The notes beneath the pieces were generated by a model. That model worked only from the letters and a program-made list of their open reading frames with translations, was not told the DNA's origin and did not search any database. A DNA stretch of 64,000 nt from Nostoc edaphicum CCNP1411 (GTDB lineage Bacteria > Cyanobacteriota > Cyanobacteriia > Cyanobacteriales > Nostocaceae): contig NZ_CP054698.1 of assembly GCF_014023275.1 (NCBI RefSeq), positions 620,001 to 684,000 on the forward strand. Reading direction: 5' to 3'. This document shows, one piece after another, positions 8,678 to 22,830 of this stretch. The position numbers were made by a program, and so were the translations under genes. Numbering within the stretch: the first letter of the stretch is position 1; every line of letters begins with the position of its first letter.

Positions 8678-9396
8678 AAGTTCAAATAGTATCCTTATGT
8701 TGTCTGGGTTTGTGACACGCTATACTTGTCCATTCTTCTTAGCACATTTTTTTTGACAGTTAGATGTATTAGTGTCAAGCGACGTATTCCAATACACTTC
8801 GGCTAACCAAAATTCCAATTTTTGGAATGCTGAAGACTCTGATCTATAAGGGTCTTATACCAATTCTCTGTAAACTCGTACTTAATAATTGCTTCTTCTC
8901 TCTTGTCTAGGATATGTTGCGCCTCGCCTTCGCATAGTGTCTCCTAGAGAAGGCAGTTTGTTAAATAAAAAAGACCCGTTATAGGTCGTCATTTTCAACC
9001 TCATGAGGTCTTATTGGGTAGATTAGCAATATAAACCGACATAAAACACCTCCAGAATCAAAGGCTGTAGAGATTTAGATTCGGAGAGGCGTCCATATAG
9101 TTCAGTCACATGACCGAAAATATTTCTCAACATATCTAATCATAACATAGTTGGCAGTTGAACTTTTTCAACTATTTTGAACGATACATATCTGGTAGCT
9201 AAGAAGATTATGGTTGTATTAAACTACGACTTTTAGATAAACAAATATTATTACTAAGTAATAATATTTACTAAAAATCATAATAGTTCAAGGATAAATG
9301 ATGACTGCGATCGCATCATCTTCTAAAGTAGGGTGGATACCAATTGGACTTTAAGAGCGGAGCCGGAAAAACTCCGACTCCAGTGAGAATTTTTAC
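8678..9396. other. Intergenic stretch with repeat fragments
   Basis: No convincing gene. A TTATACCAATT motif near 8867 recurs elsewhere in the window near such elements (for example 49069). GCCTCGCCTTCGCATAGTGT with CTCCTAGAGAAGGC near 8930-8953 is a diverged copy of the imperfect palindrome at 26951-26984. GACCCGTTATAGGTC (about 8972-8986) is a short imperfect hairpin. TGCGATCGCA near 9307 is a HIP1-type site. Confidence 0.5.
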
Positions 9397-13443
<4,047 letters not shown>

Positions 13444-13861
13444 GATTTTCTTTTATGTTTGTTGTTAGCAATGGAGTATTGTGTAAAATTTTTAAACAAA
13501 TAACATTAGTATTAGTTAAAATGTAGGTTAAGCCGATTAATTATAAATATTTGGTGTTTTTATCATATGTGTTCACAAGTAGCCGTGTAGCACAAATATC
13601 TTAATATTTAGCAGATAAATAAATGGGCTTAAGACCTGTAGAAAATCTATAGATTTAGTGCAAAATAATTAGTGGTAAGTCTGACTGCCAAACTTTTTTA
13701 TTTTGAATTGTTAATTCTGATTAAATGATCTGTCAATCCTAAATCATTGCCTCAATAAAACCCCAGGATGTTAAATATAATCCTGGGGTATAACCTTCAT
13801 ATCCTTACCAAGAGATTTATAAATCTAAAGGAGGCAAGAGCGGTTAACTCCAAAAGTCGTA
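13444..13861. other. Intergenic stretch between FG-GAP gene and pstS-like gene
   Basis: AT-rich, with no reading frame worth calling. It should contain the promoter of the FG-GAP gene (reading toward lower coordinates) and the terminator hairpin of the pstS-like gene at 13760-13789. Confidence 0.5.
13760..13789 (-). terminator. Rho-independent terminator of the pstS-like gene
   Basis: The arms ACCCCAGGAT (13760-13769) and ATCCTGGGGT (13780-13789) pair perfectly around a 10-base loop. On the minus strand the stem is followed by TTTTATTG. It lies 72 bp beyond the stop of the gene at 13862. Confidence 0.75.
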
Positions 13862-15298
13862 TTAAGGTTGAAAAACACCATCCACGTAAGTATTAACAAC
13901 ATTTCGAGACAGAGTTTTAATGGCATCGGGAAGAGGAGCATATCCACGAGCTGTAGCTATAGAGTTCGGGTTGATTGTCACATCTGTTCCACTAGCAGGA
14001 ACAGGTGGTACTCCTAAAGCCCAGTTGATATGCGCTTTAATAGCATTTGCTATGCTAACGTTTGCGTATTTGTCATAAAATAGAAGGTAAGGTGCTGAAA
14101 CAATTGGATAAGCAGTTGTACCTGTTGGATCAATAACTTGCAGTCTAATCCGCCGAGGACTTGAATCTACATCAGTTGCACCCACAAAAGCAGCTGAAAT
14201 TGAAGTTGATGCAACAGCAGTATAATTACCTGCTCTGTTACGTAAGACTGCGGCAGGCAGACTTCTAGCTAAACGTGTAGCGCTGTCCACATAACCAATT
14301 GCACCACTATTGGATGTGATTGCAGTGGCTACACCTCCACCTCCTGATGCAGATAGGAAAGTAGTTGGCCAAACAACTGTATTGGCTGGTGGTGTTGGGG
14401 GCACAGTGCCTGCAACACTTATGCTACCCACTCCTCTACTCCATACAGCAGCTGCTGGAAGCCCTGGAGTGCCAGTAGTTTTACACGCAGTATTGAGATG
14501 AGTGCTTAAAACAAAAGTACTACCACTATTGTCACTACGACGTACAAATCTGAGGGGTAAGTTGGCTGCAATTATTGCGCCGCCGTTATCATTTCTAATT
14601 CTAATATCGTTCCAATTTGTAAGGGTGCCGTTCAAAATAGCACAGTAAGTTGGTCGTGAAAGCCTAAGTCCAGCTGCTGGTACAGTAAGACCAGTACGGT
14701 TGAAAGCTAAGGTGATTCCGACACCTACTACAGGCACTTGAACGTATTTGGCAGCGTCTGCGGTAGTACCACCTGCATTGTTAGGTCCGCCACTAACTCT
14801 TTCTGTTCCTGCTACGGGGTCGTCACTAGCCGCAAAAGAGACTGGGCGTAGGATAGTAAGATTGTTAAGAGCTGGTGTGCCAGTTGGTACTGGTGGTGGG
14901 GTTTGAGTGAAAAAAGCTGTTAAACCTGCGCCACTACCAACAGGAGCATATCTGAATGTGGAAACTGTATTGAGTGGGCCATAACTTCCATTTGGAAATC
15001 CGGCTAGGGCTGGGGGTACATTGTTATTGAGGGATGGAGGATTTCCAACACCGAAAACGTTAAACCATGAGCCTTTAGGGGAAAAAGGATAGGCAGTTCC
15101 TGTACCTACAAACAAAGTATTTACAGTGCTTGCACCCGCTCCATTTACGGAGATTGCTGGTGCAACAGCAGGAGATGTAGCATTCTGAGCTACAGATTTA
15201 TGAGTAGCAGATTGACCCACTACTAAACTAATTGTAATGGCAAGTACAGAAATTGAACTTGTCAAATTTTTCGATTGGTGATCGCGATAAAAATCCAT
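13862..15298 (-). CDS. PstS-like phosphate ABC transporter substrate-binding protein
   Basis: A 478-residue protein with an N-terminal hydrophobic segment ending near QSATHKSVAQ, a probable signal peptide. NGAGAST, SFAASDDPVAG, VPVVGVGITLAFN, LTNWNDI and RRSDNSGSTFVLSTHL are the phosphate-contact and hinge motifs of the PstS/PBP-like family. SNSGAIGYVDSATR near residue 330 is also typical. It is longer than most PstS (about 320-380), with Gly/Pro/Asn-rich insertions such as GNPPSLNNNVPPALAGFPNG. A good ribosome-binding site, AAAGGAG, precedes the ATG. No pstCAB genes adjoin it. It may be a stand-alone, phosphate-inducible or surface-associated binding protein. No clear Pho box was identified. 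Confidence 0.8.
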   Translation of the reverse strand: MDFYRDHQSKNLTSSISVLAITISLVVGQSATHKSVAQNATSPAVAPAISVNGAGASTVNTLFVGTGTAYPFSPKGSWFNVFGVGNPPSLNNNVPPALAGFPNGSYGPLNTVSTFRYAPVGSGAGLTAFFTQTPPPVPTGTPALNNLTILRPVSFAASDDPVAGTERVSGGPNNAGGTTADAAKYVQVPVVGVGITLAFNRTGLTVPAAGLRLSRPTYCAILNGTLTNWNDIRIRNDNGGAIIAANLPLRFVRRSDNSGSTFVLSTHLNTACKTTGTPGLPAAAVWSRGVGSISVAGTVPPTPPANTVVWPTTFLSASGGGGVATAITSNSGAIGYVDSATRLARSLPAAVLRNRAGNYTAVASTSISAAFVGATDVDSSPRRIRLQVIDPTGTTAYPIVSAPYLLFYDKYANVSIANAIKAHINWALGVPPVPASGTDVTINPNSIATARGYAPLPDAIKTLSRNVVNTYVDGVFQP

Positions 15299-16451
15299 GT
15301 CAAGCTCCTTTAAGTTAAGTTCCGATTCAACACCCTATCAAATCAAAATCAAGTGCCAAACTAGCTATTGTAAATAAGCCTCTTTAAGCACAATAAATTG
15401 GCATAAAAAAGCTATCAGCAAATCAATAGTTTGCACTAAGCGCTGAATAACATAGAGGAAATTAAAGGCAAAATCATAAAGTATAGAGAGGCAATTAAGC
15501 TATTCCTAATCCACTCTATAAAATGATTATTTGCTAGTTAAAACTCTACATCTCAAGGTAAGTTTGTATAAATAAACATTCAGTGGCTTTAGTCTGAGAC
15601 AATGGCTAACAGGTACTATGAATCATCCCTAAATTGCCAATCTCAGTCTTTTTTTAAGCCATGTTTAATTTTACCCACTTACCTTAATTTGGAATGGCAA
15701 TTTAATCCAAATCCCAAAAACCACTTTCTTAAATGTAGATGCGCAACAGTTTTGCACTAACTACTACTAATTATGAAGTAAAGAAAGTAAGGATTTCATG
15801 GATTTTTTGGATTGCTATGTCTAATAACGGTTAAATTTTGCCAACGAAATCAACAGTATACTATTAAAGTAAAGCTTTAGTCATGATTCCATTATGGAAT
15901 GATTAAAAAACTTAAATAAATTTCTGTAATTTAGATGTGCCTGAAAAGCAGTTTTTGTGGTGTTTTTTATTACTCCTGTCAGAGTAAAATCTGAAACTCT
16001 CGTTGATATACGCTTTTACTTATTAAACTCTTTTTTAGAGGTTTTAATAAGTCTTTATTAGAATTTATACAGTTTACAAATTTATCAGCATATATTATTT
16101 CAATGAGAATATATTGTTTTAGTATTTTATTAATTATACTTTTATTAGTTGCATAGGTGTGAGCCAACCCAATCCATGCGTTGCAAAAAATAGCTGAAAA
16201 GCCTAGTTATAATACCAAAATATATATTGCGTATTTGGTATTTTCTGTCAATGTGGGTAAAAATGTTAGTGAATAAATCTCTTTTTTAAACTCTTATCAC
16301 CGAAATTCTGACGCCTGCGGTGAACTGATGTCTGTGTCTTATACGTCTATTTTGTTGTATAAATTACTTTTGAACCGCAGAGACACAGAGAACGCATAGA
16401 GAAAAGAAGAGATTTTACGAGTTACCTTGAAAGGGCTAGTAGAACCAATTT

Positions 16452-16487
16452 TTGACATACTCCCTGGCGTGAGTGCACGGGGATTCT
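16452..16487 (-). mobile_element. Remnant of an IS200/IS605-type element end
   Basis: Read on the minus strand the segment begins AGAATCCCCGTGCACTCACG and ends GGGAGTATGTCAA. This is the pattern of the right-end hairpin downstream of TnpB genes in cyanobacterial IS200/IS605 elements. No tnpA or tnpB remains beside it, so it is a solo end. The hairpin is imperfect, in line with decay. Confidence 0.45.
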
Positions 16488-16650
16488 ACGCTCAAATAGC
16501 CACCGCGTTGCGAATTTCCCCAAGGCTGTAGCGACTGATATACTATTTTATAGTGCGTTAGGTAATCGATAACACCTAACAAAACGGTTGCTTAGAGGGA
16601 TAAAATATTTTCGGCGTAGCAGAATAGCAATATGAATTAGTGCGATCTCT

Positions 16651-16794
16651 ATGGAATGTCCAAGGTGTGCATCAACCCACATTCGCAAAAATGGAAAACA
16701 AAGAGGTAAACAAAATTACATCTGTGTGAAATGTGGTCGTCAGTTTATTGATGATTGTTTTACATTTCTACCGACTTACCCAACCTGTAGTTGA
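16651..16794 (+). pseudogene. Truncated IS1-like transposase (InsA-type zinc-ribbon N-terminus)
   Basis: A 47-codon frame beginning MECPRCASTHIRKNGKQRGK and continuing with CVKCGRQFID. The two Cys-x-x-Cys pairs, the KNGK motif and the CGRQFID ending match the zinc-binding N-terminal domain of IS1-family InsA proteins in cyanobacteria. After that it loses similarity and stops within 15 codons. The DDE catalytic part is absent. It is a decayed fragment. Confidence 0.7.
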
Positions 16795-17045
16795 GAAAAG
16801 CGCTCAGATAGAAACAGTTCTGGTTTAAAGCTTGAAACCTAGTTTCTTAAACCAGGCACACTTATTTTTTAAATAAAAATTAATATACTATTAACTTAAC
16901 TTAATAATTATATGTATATAATATAGAACTTTACTGCGAACTTCATAATTTCCTTAAAAATGGATGTTCAATCATGTTAGATTGCAAGTAGCGAGTAAAA
17001 TTTTAGACAACCAACACTCATAGTACATCATAGGAAAATTAGCAA

Positions 17046-17663
17046 ATGTCTAGACAAAGTTCTCACGAGAGAAACTTTTTCAAAGCTTTAACTGGCAATG
17101 CGGTCAAAGGATCTCATAAGTTAAGACTGGGAGTGGAATCCGGCCTGATTATTCTGGTTGAATCTGTACCTTTTTTGATTGCTTGTGCTGTACTTGTAAG
17201 CGTTATCAGTCTAAAAAGTCCTATCCTGCTCTTTTGTTTACTAGTTGGTAGTTTAATTACAGTCATCACCCAGCAAATCGGGCAGCAGGTGAATTTACCA
17301 AGGCGATCGCTAATATCATTACAGATTTTAGCAGCAGCCATTATCTTCAGTTTATTTTGGTTAGACTGTTTCGCAACCCCTGCACAAGCTCAGTTTTTTG
17401 GGGAAGCTGAAAGGTTTTTCAAAAGAAACTTAGGTGGTGCAGCAACAAATGGTGGTGGTAGCGAGACAGCAATCAGTTTGATATTTAATGTGTTGCGGGC
17501 GATTTACTTACTCTATATTGCAATTTCTCTGGTTGGTGTGATTAACGCAGTGCGTAAAGATGAAGATTGGCAAAGTATTGCCAGAACTCCACTATTAGTC
17601 GTTGTTGCTGTTACCATTGCTGATGTACTCACACGCTTTGTAATTGGCCCACAAGCGCAGTAA
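17046..17663 (+). CDS. VirB2/TrbC-like membrane protein, first gene of T4SS-like cluster
   Basis: A 205-residue membrane protein. Two hydrophobic helices (about residues 30-55 and 57-73) precede a segment ending FATPAQAQ, which looks like a signal-peptidase cleavage site. The remainder has two more helices separated by the short charged loop VRKDEDW, the hairpin topology expected of VirB2/TrbC pilin subunits. Sequence identity to a known pilin cannot be shown by eye. The assignment rests on topology and on its place directly before the VirB3-like and VirB4 genes, 18 bp upstream of the former. The long N-terminal extension is unusual for VirB2. Confidence 0.5.
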   Translation: MSRQSSHERNFFKALTGNAVKGSHKLRLGVESGLIILVESVPFLIACAVLVSVISLKSPILLFCLLVGSLITVITQQIGQQVNLPRRSLISLQILAAAIIFSLFWLDCFATPAQAQFFGEAERFFKRNLGGAATNGGGSETAISLIFNVLRAIYLLYIAISLVGVINAVRKDEDWQSIARTPLLVVVAVTIADVLTRFVIGPQAQ

Positions 17664-17681
17664 ATAATTCAGATATTTCAA

Positions 17682-18053
17682 ATGTCTCAAGAGCGGGAAC
17701 AAGAATTTCGTCCAGTCAACCAGGTTCTGGGAAGTCAACCTTCATTAGGGCCAATTCCTGCTGATCAAATTCTTCCTTGGACGGTAATTGCCTTAGCCTC
17801 CTATTTTATGATCAATGGAATTTTTGGAGGACTTTTCCAAGAAGAATTTCAAAAATGGTTGTGGACAATACTAATGACTGGTTGGGGAATAGGAACTTGG
17901 TGGATTTTAACTGGTGGTAGGAGTTGGAGTTTTTTAAGTAAATTTATAGGTGTTCCCGCTTGGACAAGAGGCTTTGCTCGTTATCAAAGCTTACTGGAAG
18001 TTAACCATGAAGCAAAAAATCGGAAAACAAAGCGTCGGCGTCGCCGGAAATGA
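17682..18053 (+). CDS. VirB3-like small membrane protein
   Basis: A 123-residue protein with two hydrophobic segments (about residues 30-50 and 60-80) separated by a short loop, and a basic C-terminus ending in RRRRRK. Its size, topology and position immediately before a VirB4 ATPase fit VirB3/TrbD, which docks to VirB4 in the inner membrane. Its last 47 bases overlap the start of the ATPase gene, suggesting translational coupling. The assignment is by context. Confidence 0.5.
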   Translation: MSQEREQEFRPVNQVLGSQPSLGPIPADQILPWTVIALASYFMINGIFGGLFQEEFQKWLWTILMTGWGIGTWWILTGGRSWSFLSKFIGVPAWTRGFARYQSLLEVNHEAKNRKTKRRRRRK

Positions 18054-20754
18054 AGGTAGATTAACACCATTTGAAGATGCCTTGCACTTGGCGACAATGC
18101 TGCGTGTCGCAATGAATGGACGCGATATTGGCGCTTACCTTTTGACAAAAGGCACTCAAAAAGATCGGTTCTGCTTTGTTTTTGGTTTTGATTGTAAGGG
18201 AATTCATACTACCTTAAGACCTGAACAAATAGATACACTTTTTAATAACATTGAAGCTGGGTTAAAAGACATCCCTACTGGTGAAAGGATGACCCTACAC
18301 TTGGGTTCTTTTAGTTCAGACAAAGAGCGTCAAAAAGAATTAGCAACCCTAATCAGAAATTCGCCATCACGAGATATCAAATATTTGTTGATGGCGGAGA
18401 GAGCCAGAGTCAAAGAACTGACTATTTCTGGTATTCGTAAGCCCAAATTTTTACGGATTTATGTCACTTACACCATTGAATCCAACTCGCAACATGCAGA
18501 TGATTGGATAGAAAAGCTTTTAGTCAAAGCTGAATCATGGTGGTTAAAATTCAAAGGTGATCTCTCAGAAGTAGAAAACCAACGCATTGAAACTCTGATT
18601 ACAAATGCTTACAATCAAGGTTTTCTCCGCTGGGAACAAATCTTATCTAACAAAATGGGATTGGATGTTAAACCTTTGACTGCTAATGAACTCTGGGGGG
18701 ACATCTGGAAAAGGTTTAATGATACGCAGCCAATAGATATTCCCCAGTTAATGACTTTAGATGAACAAGGATTGCATGAGCAAGTTAATTCAGATTTAGC
18801 TAGTACTAAATTGCTTCTAGAAAATATCCACGGCACAACTTTGCTGATGGAATCTAGTGTACCTTGTGCCGATCGCCGCTGGGTTAATGTTAACAATCGC
18901 TATATTGGCGCACTGTCGTTTCTGGAAAAACCCGGAGGTTGGCCGAATAAATCTGCCCAACTGCGCTATTTATGGGAACTGTTAGCTAGAGAAACAGTAG
19001 TAGATACCGAAATTTTTTGTGAGTTGACTGCCGCAAATCCCGCAGTGGTGAAAACTACTCTGCAACGAGTGCTGAAGCAGTCAAATATGACAACAATTTT
19101 GGCTCAAGAAAAAAGTAAAACTATTGATGTCAATGCTCAATTAAAGTTGAAGAAATCGGTAGCAGCGCAAGAACAGTTATATGAAGGTGCAGTCCCGATT
19201 TATACGAGTGTCGCCATTTTAGTACATCGTCCCACTGTAGAGAAATTAGATGAGGCGACAAGATATATTGAAAACTGTTTTCAGCGTCCAGCTAGGGTAA
19301 TTAGGGAAACTGAATATGCCTGGAAAATTTGGCTGCAAACTCTACCGATAGTTTGGGAAGGTTTATTAGCAACCCCCTTCAACCGTCGCCAGCTATATTT
19401 AACCAGTGAAGTTCCCGGATTAATGCCTCTAGTTTTAACTAAACAGGGTGATAGACAAGGCTTTGAGTTGATTGCTGAAGAAGGCGGAACACCCGTACAT
19501 TTAGATTTATTTAATCAACACAAAAATTTAGCTTTGTTTGCTACAACTCGTGCTGGTAAATCGGTGTTGGTATCAGGGATTTTAACTCAGGCTTTGGCTC
19601 ATGGGATTCCGGTTGTGGCGTTAGATTTCCCTAAACCTGATGGGACATCTACATTCACTGACTACACAGAGTTCATGGAGGGGAATGGGGCGTACTTTGA
19701 TATCTCCAAACAATCGAATAACTTATTTGAACAGCCAGATTTGCGATCGCTAGAACCAGAACAACAGCGCGATCGCTTCAACGATTATACCGCCTTCCTA
19801 GAATCAGCCTTAATGACAATGGTTTTAGGATCATCCACTGAAAGTCAAATTTTATCGCAAACCGTGCGATCGCTACTCAACCTCGCTTTAGAAGCCTTCT
19901 TTAGAGATGAGGGTATCAAAGAGCGATATCGACAGGCGATGGCGGCGGGATTTGGTACTCTTGCTTGGCAAAAAACCCCCACTTTAAAAGATTTTCTCTC
20001 TTTCTGCTCACCAGAACACTTGCAGCTAAGTTCTTTAACAGGCAGAGTAGAAGACGCCCTCAGTCAAATTCAGTTGCGCTTGCGCTTTTGGCTTTCTAGC
20101 CGCGTAGGACAAGCCATTTCTGCACCATCCAGCTTTCCTACCGATGCCCAACTTTTAGTTTTTGCTCTCAGAAACCTATCAGATAGTGAAGATGCAGCAG
20201 TACTATCCTTAAGTGCCTATTCAGCCGCACTCCGACGCGCATTAGGTAGTCCAGCTTCCATATTCTTTATCGACGAAGCACCAATTTTATTTGAATTCGA
20301 GCAAATTTCTGACTTAGTTGGCAGAATTTGTGCGAACGGCGCTAAAGCTGGTATCAGAGTGATCTTATCAGGACAAGATCCTGACACCATTGCTAGATCT
20401 AAAGCTGCATCTAAAATTTTGCAAAACCTGACAACACGATTGATTGGACGCATTCAACCAGTTGCAGTGGATAGTTTTGCAGACATCTTGAAATATCCCC
20501 GACAAGTTATTTCTCGCAATGCCTCAGAAAGCTTTTTTCCCCGCAAAGAAGGCGTTTATAGCCAATGGCTACTAGATGATAACGGTAGTTATACATTCTG
20601 CCGTTACTATCCAGGTTATGAACAATTAGCAGCAGTTGCGAATAACCCCTATGAACAAACTGCACGTAGCCAAATGATGCAACTTCACAGTGATAAATAT
20701 GAAGCAATTTCTGCATTTGCACGTCAGTTAGTCGCGAATCTACGTAGTAGTTAA
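18007..20754 (+). CDS. VirB4-like T4SS ATPase
   Basis: A 915-residue protein. The Walker A motif TTRAGKS lies at about residues 513-519 and the Walker B FFIDEAP at about 753-759. RVILSGQDPDTIARSKAAS follows as the next helicase-like motif. The first half is the VirB4/TraC N-terminal domain. VirB4 ATPases energise pilus assembly and substrate transfer from the cytoplasmic face of the inner membrane. The ATG at 18007 is preferred to a GTG at 17950 because GGAAG precedes it at normal spacing and the product then starts with a soluble N-terminus. It overlaps the VirB3-like gene. Confidence 0.82.
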   Translation: MKQKIGKQSVGVAGNEGRLTPFEDALHLATMLRVAMNGRDIGAYLLTKGTQKDRFCFVFGFDCKGIHTTLRPEQIDTLFNNIEAGLKDIPTGERMTLHLGSFSSDKERQKELATLIRNSPSRDIKYLLMAERARVKELTISGIRKPKFLRIYVTYTIESNSQHADDWIEKLLVKAESWWLKFKGDLSEVENQRIETLITNAYNQGFLRWEQILSNKMGLDVKPLTANELWGDIWKRFNDTQPIDIPQLMTLDEQGLHEQVNSDLASTKLLLENIHGTTLLMESSVPCADRRWVNVNNRYIGALSFLEKPGGWPNKSAQLRYLWELLARETVVDTEIFCELTAANPAVVKTTLQRVLKQSNMTTILAQEKSKTIDVNAQLKLKKSVAAQEQLYEGAVPIYTSVAILVHRPTVEKLDEATRYIENCFQRPARVIRETEYAWKIWLQTLPIVWEGLLATPFNRRQLYLTSEVPGLMPLVLTKQGDRQGFELIAEEGGTPVHLDLFNQHKNLALFATTRAGKSVLVSGILTQALAHGIPVVALDFPKPDGTSTFTDYTEFMEGNGAYFDISKQSNNLFEQPDLRSLEPEQQRDRFNDYTAFLESALMTMVLGSSTESQILSQTVRSLLNLALEAFFRDEGIKERYRQAMAAGFGTLAWQKTPTLKDFLSFCSPEHLQLSSLTGRVEDALSQIQLRLRFWLSSRVGQAISAPSSFPTDAQLLVFALRNLSDSEDAAVLSLSAYSAALRRALGSPASIFFIDEAPILFEFEQISDLVGRICANGAKAGIRVILSGQDPDTIARSKAASKILQNLTTRLIGRIQPVAVDSFADILKYPRQVISRNASESFFPRKEGVYSQWLLDDNGSYTFCRYYPGYEQLAAVANNPYEQTARSQMMQLHSDKYEAISAFARQLVANLRSS

Positions 20755-20833
20755 TCGGGTTTTGTAAACAGTCAACAGTGAGTCAAAAAGTATAAATCAT
20801 AGTTAAAAAGCTAAATTCCTGACTCACTACATC

Positions 20834-21694
20834 ATGTCGTCTACCTTTTTCAGGCACAAATGTATGCGAAAAACTACCATTTTTACTTTCACCTTACTAT
20901 CTCTGGCAATACTACCAGGAATGGCACAAATTCAGACAGGTGGATTAGGTCAGGTTTGGACTGATTTTCAATCATATTCCACAGATTTGCAAAACTACCT
21001 TCAATATAATCTGAGCGAAAATTTAAAGCCTGTAGAAATACAGAGTCAAAATGCTCTGAGTAATTCTAAAGGAGAATTGAACATACCTAACCCTGTCGCT
21101 GCGGGGAAAAATGTTCGTGATAATTTGATTCTATACTCTTCTAATTCAGACTCTAGATCAAACCGCTTTGAGAATAATTCAGCAGTGCGGGGAAATTTAG
21201 TTAGCAATGAACTCAATCGTGTAATTACCCGTGGAGTAGCGGTAGGTGTTCTCGGTGAAAATGGACAAATTCGGACAAAAACTAAGTTAGAAAATACAGA
21301 GAGAAGTCTGCAAGATATTGCTGGATCAAATGATGCTACCAATCAGATTGATAGCTTTAAAAATCAACTGGAAAGTACTCAGATTGACAGAACAGTTAAA
21401 CAAGTAATAAGTCTTGCTGATAACTTGTTAGGTCAGGGAGTATTAGCATTGCTAACTACTAACCAAGAAACCATTAAAATCCAACAAGAACAATCGAAAA
21501 TTGTCGCTGAAACATTTGCTCAGTCATTACAAACTAATCAGTCTTTACAATATTCTAACTTAAATTTGGCAAACATTTCTCAACAGACAGAAGAGGCGAA
21601 TCGTGCTAGAAGAGTAGAAACAGCTACAGAAGCCTCACGACTTTTGCGAGCAACTTCTCAACTAGATTTGTTTGGCAGAAAAGTTAATAAGTAG
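20834..21694 (+). CDS. Exported coiled-coil protein, VirB5-like by position
   Basis: A 286-residue protein with a signal peptide: MRKTTIFTFTLLSLAILPGM followed by AQ. The mature part is Gln/Asn/Ser-rich and largely helical, with a long amphipathic stretch near residues 200-275. VirB5/TrbJ proteins are secreted helical minor pilins encoded between VirB4 and VirB6, the position found here. No specific motif confirms it. Translation may begin at 20834 or at the ATG at 20864, the second placing the signal peptide at the very N-terminus. Confidence 0.45.
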   Translation: MSSTFFRHKCMRKTTIFTFTLLSLAILPGMAQIQTGGLGQVWTDFQSYSTDLQNYLQYNLSENLKPVEIQSQNALSNSKGELNIPNPVAAGKNVRDNLILYSSNSDSRSNRFENNSAVRGNLVSNELNRVITRGVAVGVLGENGQIRTKTKLENTERSLQDIAGSNDATNQIDSFKNQLESTQIDRTVKQVISLADNLLGQGVLALLTTNQETIKIQQEQSKIVAETFAQSLQTNQSLQYSNLNLANISQQTEEANRARRVETATEASRLLRATSQLDLFGRKVNK

Positions 21695-21780
21695 AATTTG
21701 AGGATAAAAAACTCTCATTTTTCTATAGATTGTTTAAAATCCTTAAATAGGAAATATAAAAAACAGCACATTAACTCAAA

Positions 21781-22830
21781 ATGCAACTTTCTATTCAACT
21801 AATTTTTGCCCAAGTAGGCATTGACCAGATTCTCGATAATGGTACTGCAACTTCCCAAAGTGTTGCCGAAGGTTGGGATAAACAATGGCTGGATTTATTA
21901 CAAAATAACACCAGCGATAATTTGTATGGAGCGCTGACAAATCTGGGGATTTTTTTCGCAGTAGGAACCCTGTTATTTTTTATGATACAATTCCTCAGAG
22001 ACTTAATATCCTACGAATATACTCGTCCCATATCAGCTTTAATTTGGCCTTTTATTGTGGTAGTACTCTTAAGTAATTCAGGCAATGGAAGTATACTTTC
22101 TAATCTGACGCTGGGAGTGCGAAATTTTTTAAACACTGTAAATCAGCAAGTATTGGTAACAGCAGATGCAGAGCAAATGTACCAGCAAGCACTGAATATG
22201 AGTATTGCTGAAGAAGTAGCTGGTTCTTTGCTTCGTCCTTGTCAATCACTAACTGGCGAACAACAAAGTCAATGCTTTGTCAAAGCTGCCGAAAAAGTCA
22301 ACATTCTCTGGCAGAAATATAGAGATACTTATGGAAATAAAAACTGGATAGTTAGACTACAAACTAAGGTAGATAACATCAGATATGGCACTGGAATTGT
22401 CTCAGAAACCTCATTTAACTCTTTGTTAGGTTCTACAGTCCAAACGAGCATCAAAAACTTTTTAGTTTCCTTACAATATGCCTTCCAGAATTTGATAGAA
22501 GCTACTATGTTGCTGATAGCAGCATTAGGCCCACTGGCTGTAGGTGGTTCTTTACTTCCTGTCGCTGGTAAACCAATTTTTGCATGGCTGACTGGGTTTT
22601 TATCTATTGGAATCGCCAAGATTTCATTCAATATTATTGCTGTGCTGACTGCCGCAGTTATTGTCAATGGGCCAGGTCAAAATGCTAATGTTGATCCAGA
22701 TTTGATGTGGTTCATCATTTTTCTGGGAATTTTAGCACCAATTTTATCTTTAATTGTGGCTGCTGCTGGCGGTTTTGCTGTCTTCAGTGCTATCAGCAAC
22801 ACGGCTTCTTTAGTAAAGGAGAGAATATAA
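21781..22830 (+). CDS. VirB6/TrbL-like polytopic membrane protein
   Basis: A 349-residue protein with hydrophobic segments near residues 55-72, 84-100, 230-255, 258-290 and 305-335. ALGPLAVGGSLLP and GFLSIGIAKISFNIIAVLTA resemble the conserved C-terminal membrane core of VirB6/TrbL proteins, the inner-membrane channel component. It follows the VirB5-like gene by 86 bp. The divergence is considerable, so the call rests on topology plus gene order. Confidence 0.6.
   Translation: MQLSIQLIFAQVGIDQILDNGTATSQSVAEGWDKQWLDLLQNNTSDNLYGALTNLGIFFAVGTLLFFMIQFLRDLISYEYTRPISALIWPFIVVVLLSNSGNGSILSNLTLGVRNFLNTVNQQVLVTADAEQMYQQALNMSIAEEVAGSLLRPCQSLTGEQQSQCFVKAAEKVNILWQKYRDTYGNKNWIVRLQTKVDNIRYGTGIVSETSFNSLLGSTVQTSIKNFLVSLQYAFQNLIEATMLLIAALGPLAVGGSLLPVAGKPIFAWLTGFLSIGIAKISFNIIAVLTAAVIVNGPGQNANVDPDLMWFIIFLGILAPILSLIVAAAGGFAVFSAISNTASLVKERI

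Larger units (their letters stand above)
15299..17045. other. Long non-coding stretch with insertion-sequence remnants
   Basis: AT-rich spacer of 1.7 kb. Only two items stand out: an IS200/IS605-type end near 16452 and an IS1-like transposase fragment at 16651. A GAACCGCAGAGACACAGAGA motif near 16373 resembles a dispersed Nostoc intergenic repeat. A 62-codon minus-strand frame at 15979-16167 shows no protein-like composition and is not called. Confidence 0.55.

Noticed and set aside
15299..15400. A Pho box upstream of the pstS-like gene
   Set aside because: ACTTAACTTAA lies immediately next to the ribosome-binding site, with wrong spacing for the CTTAACCT direct repeats expected in cyanobacteria.
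15979..16167. 62-codon minus-strand frame in the IS-remnant region
   Set aside because: Very AT-rich, Lys/Ile-dominated composition as expected from random AT-rich DNA; no ribosome-binding site and no recognisable domain.
18615..18896. 93-codon minus-strand frame inside the VirB4-like gene
   Set aside because: Antisense shadow of a gene with intact Walker motifs.
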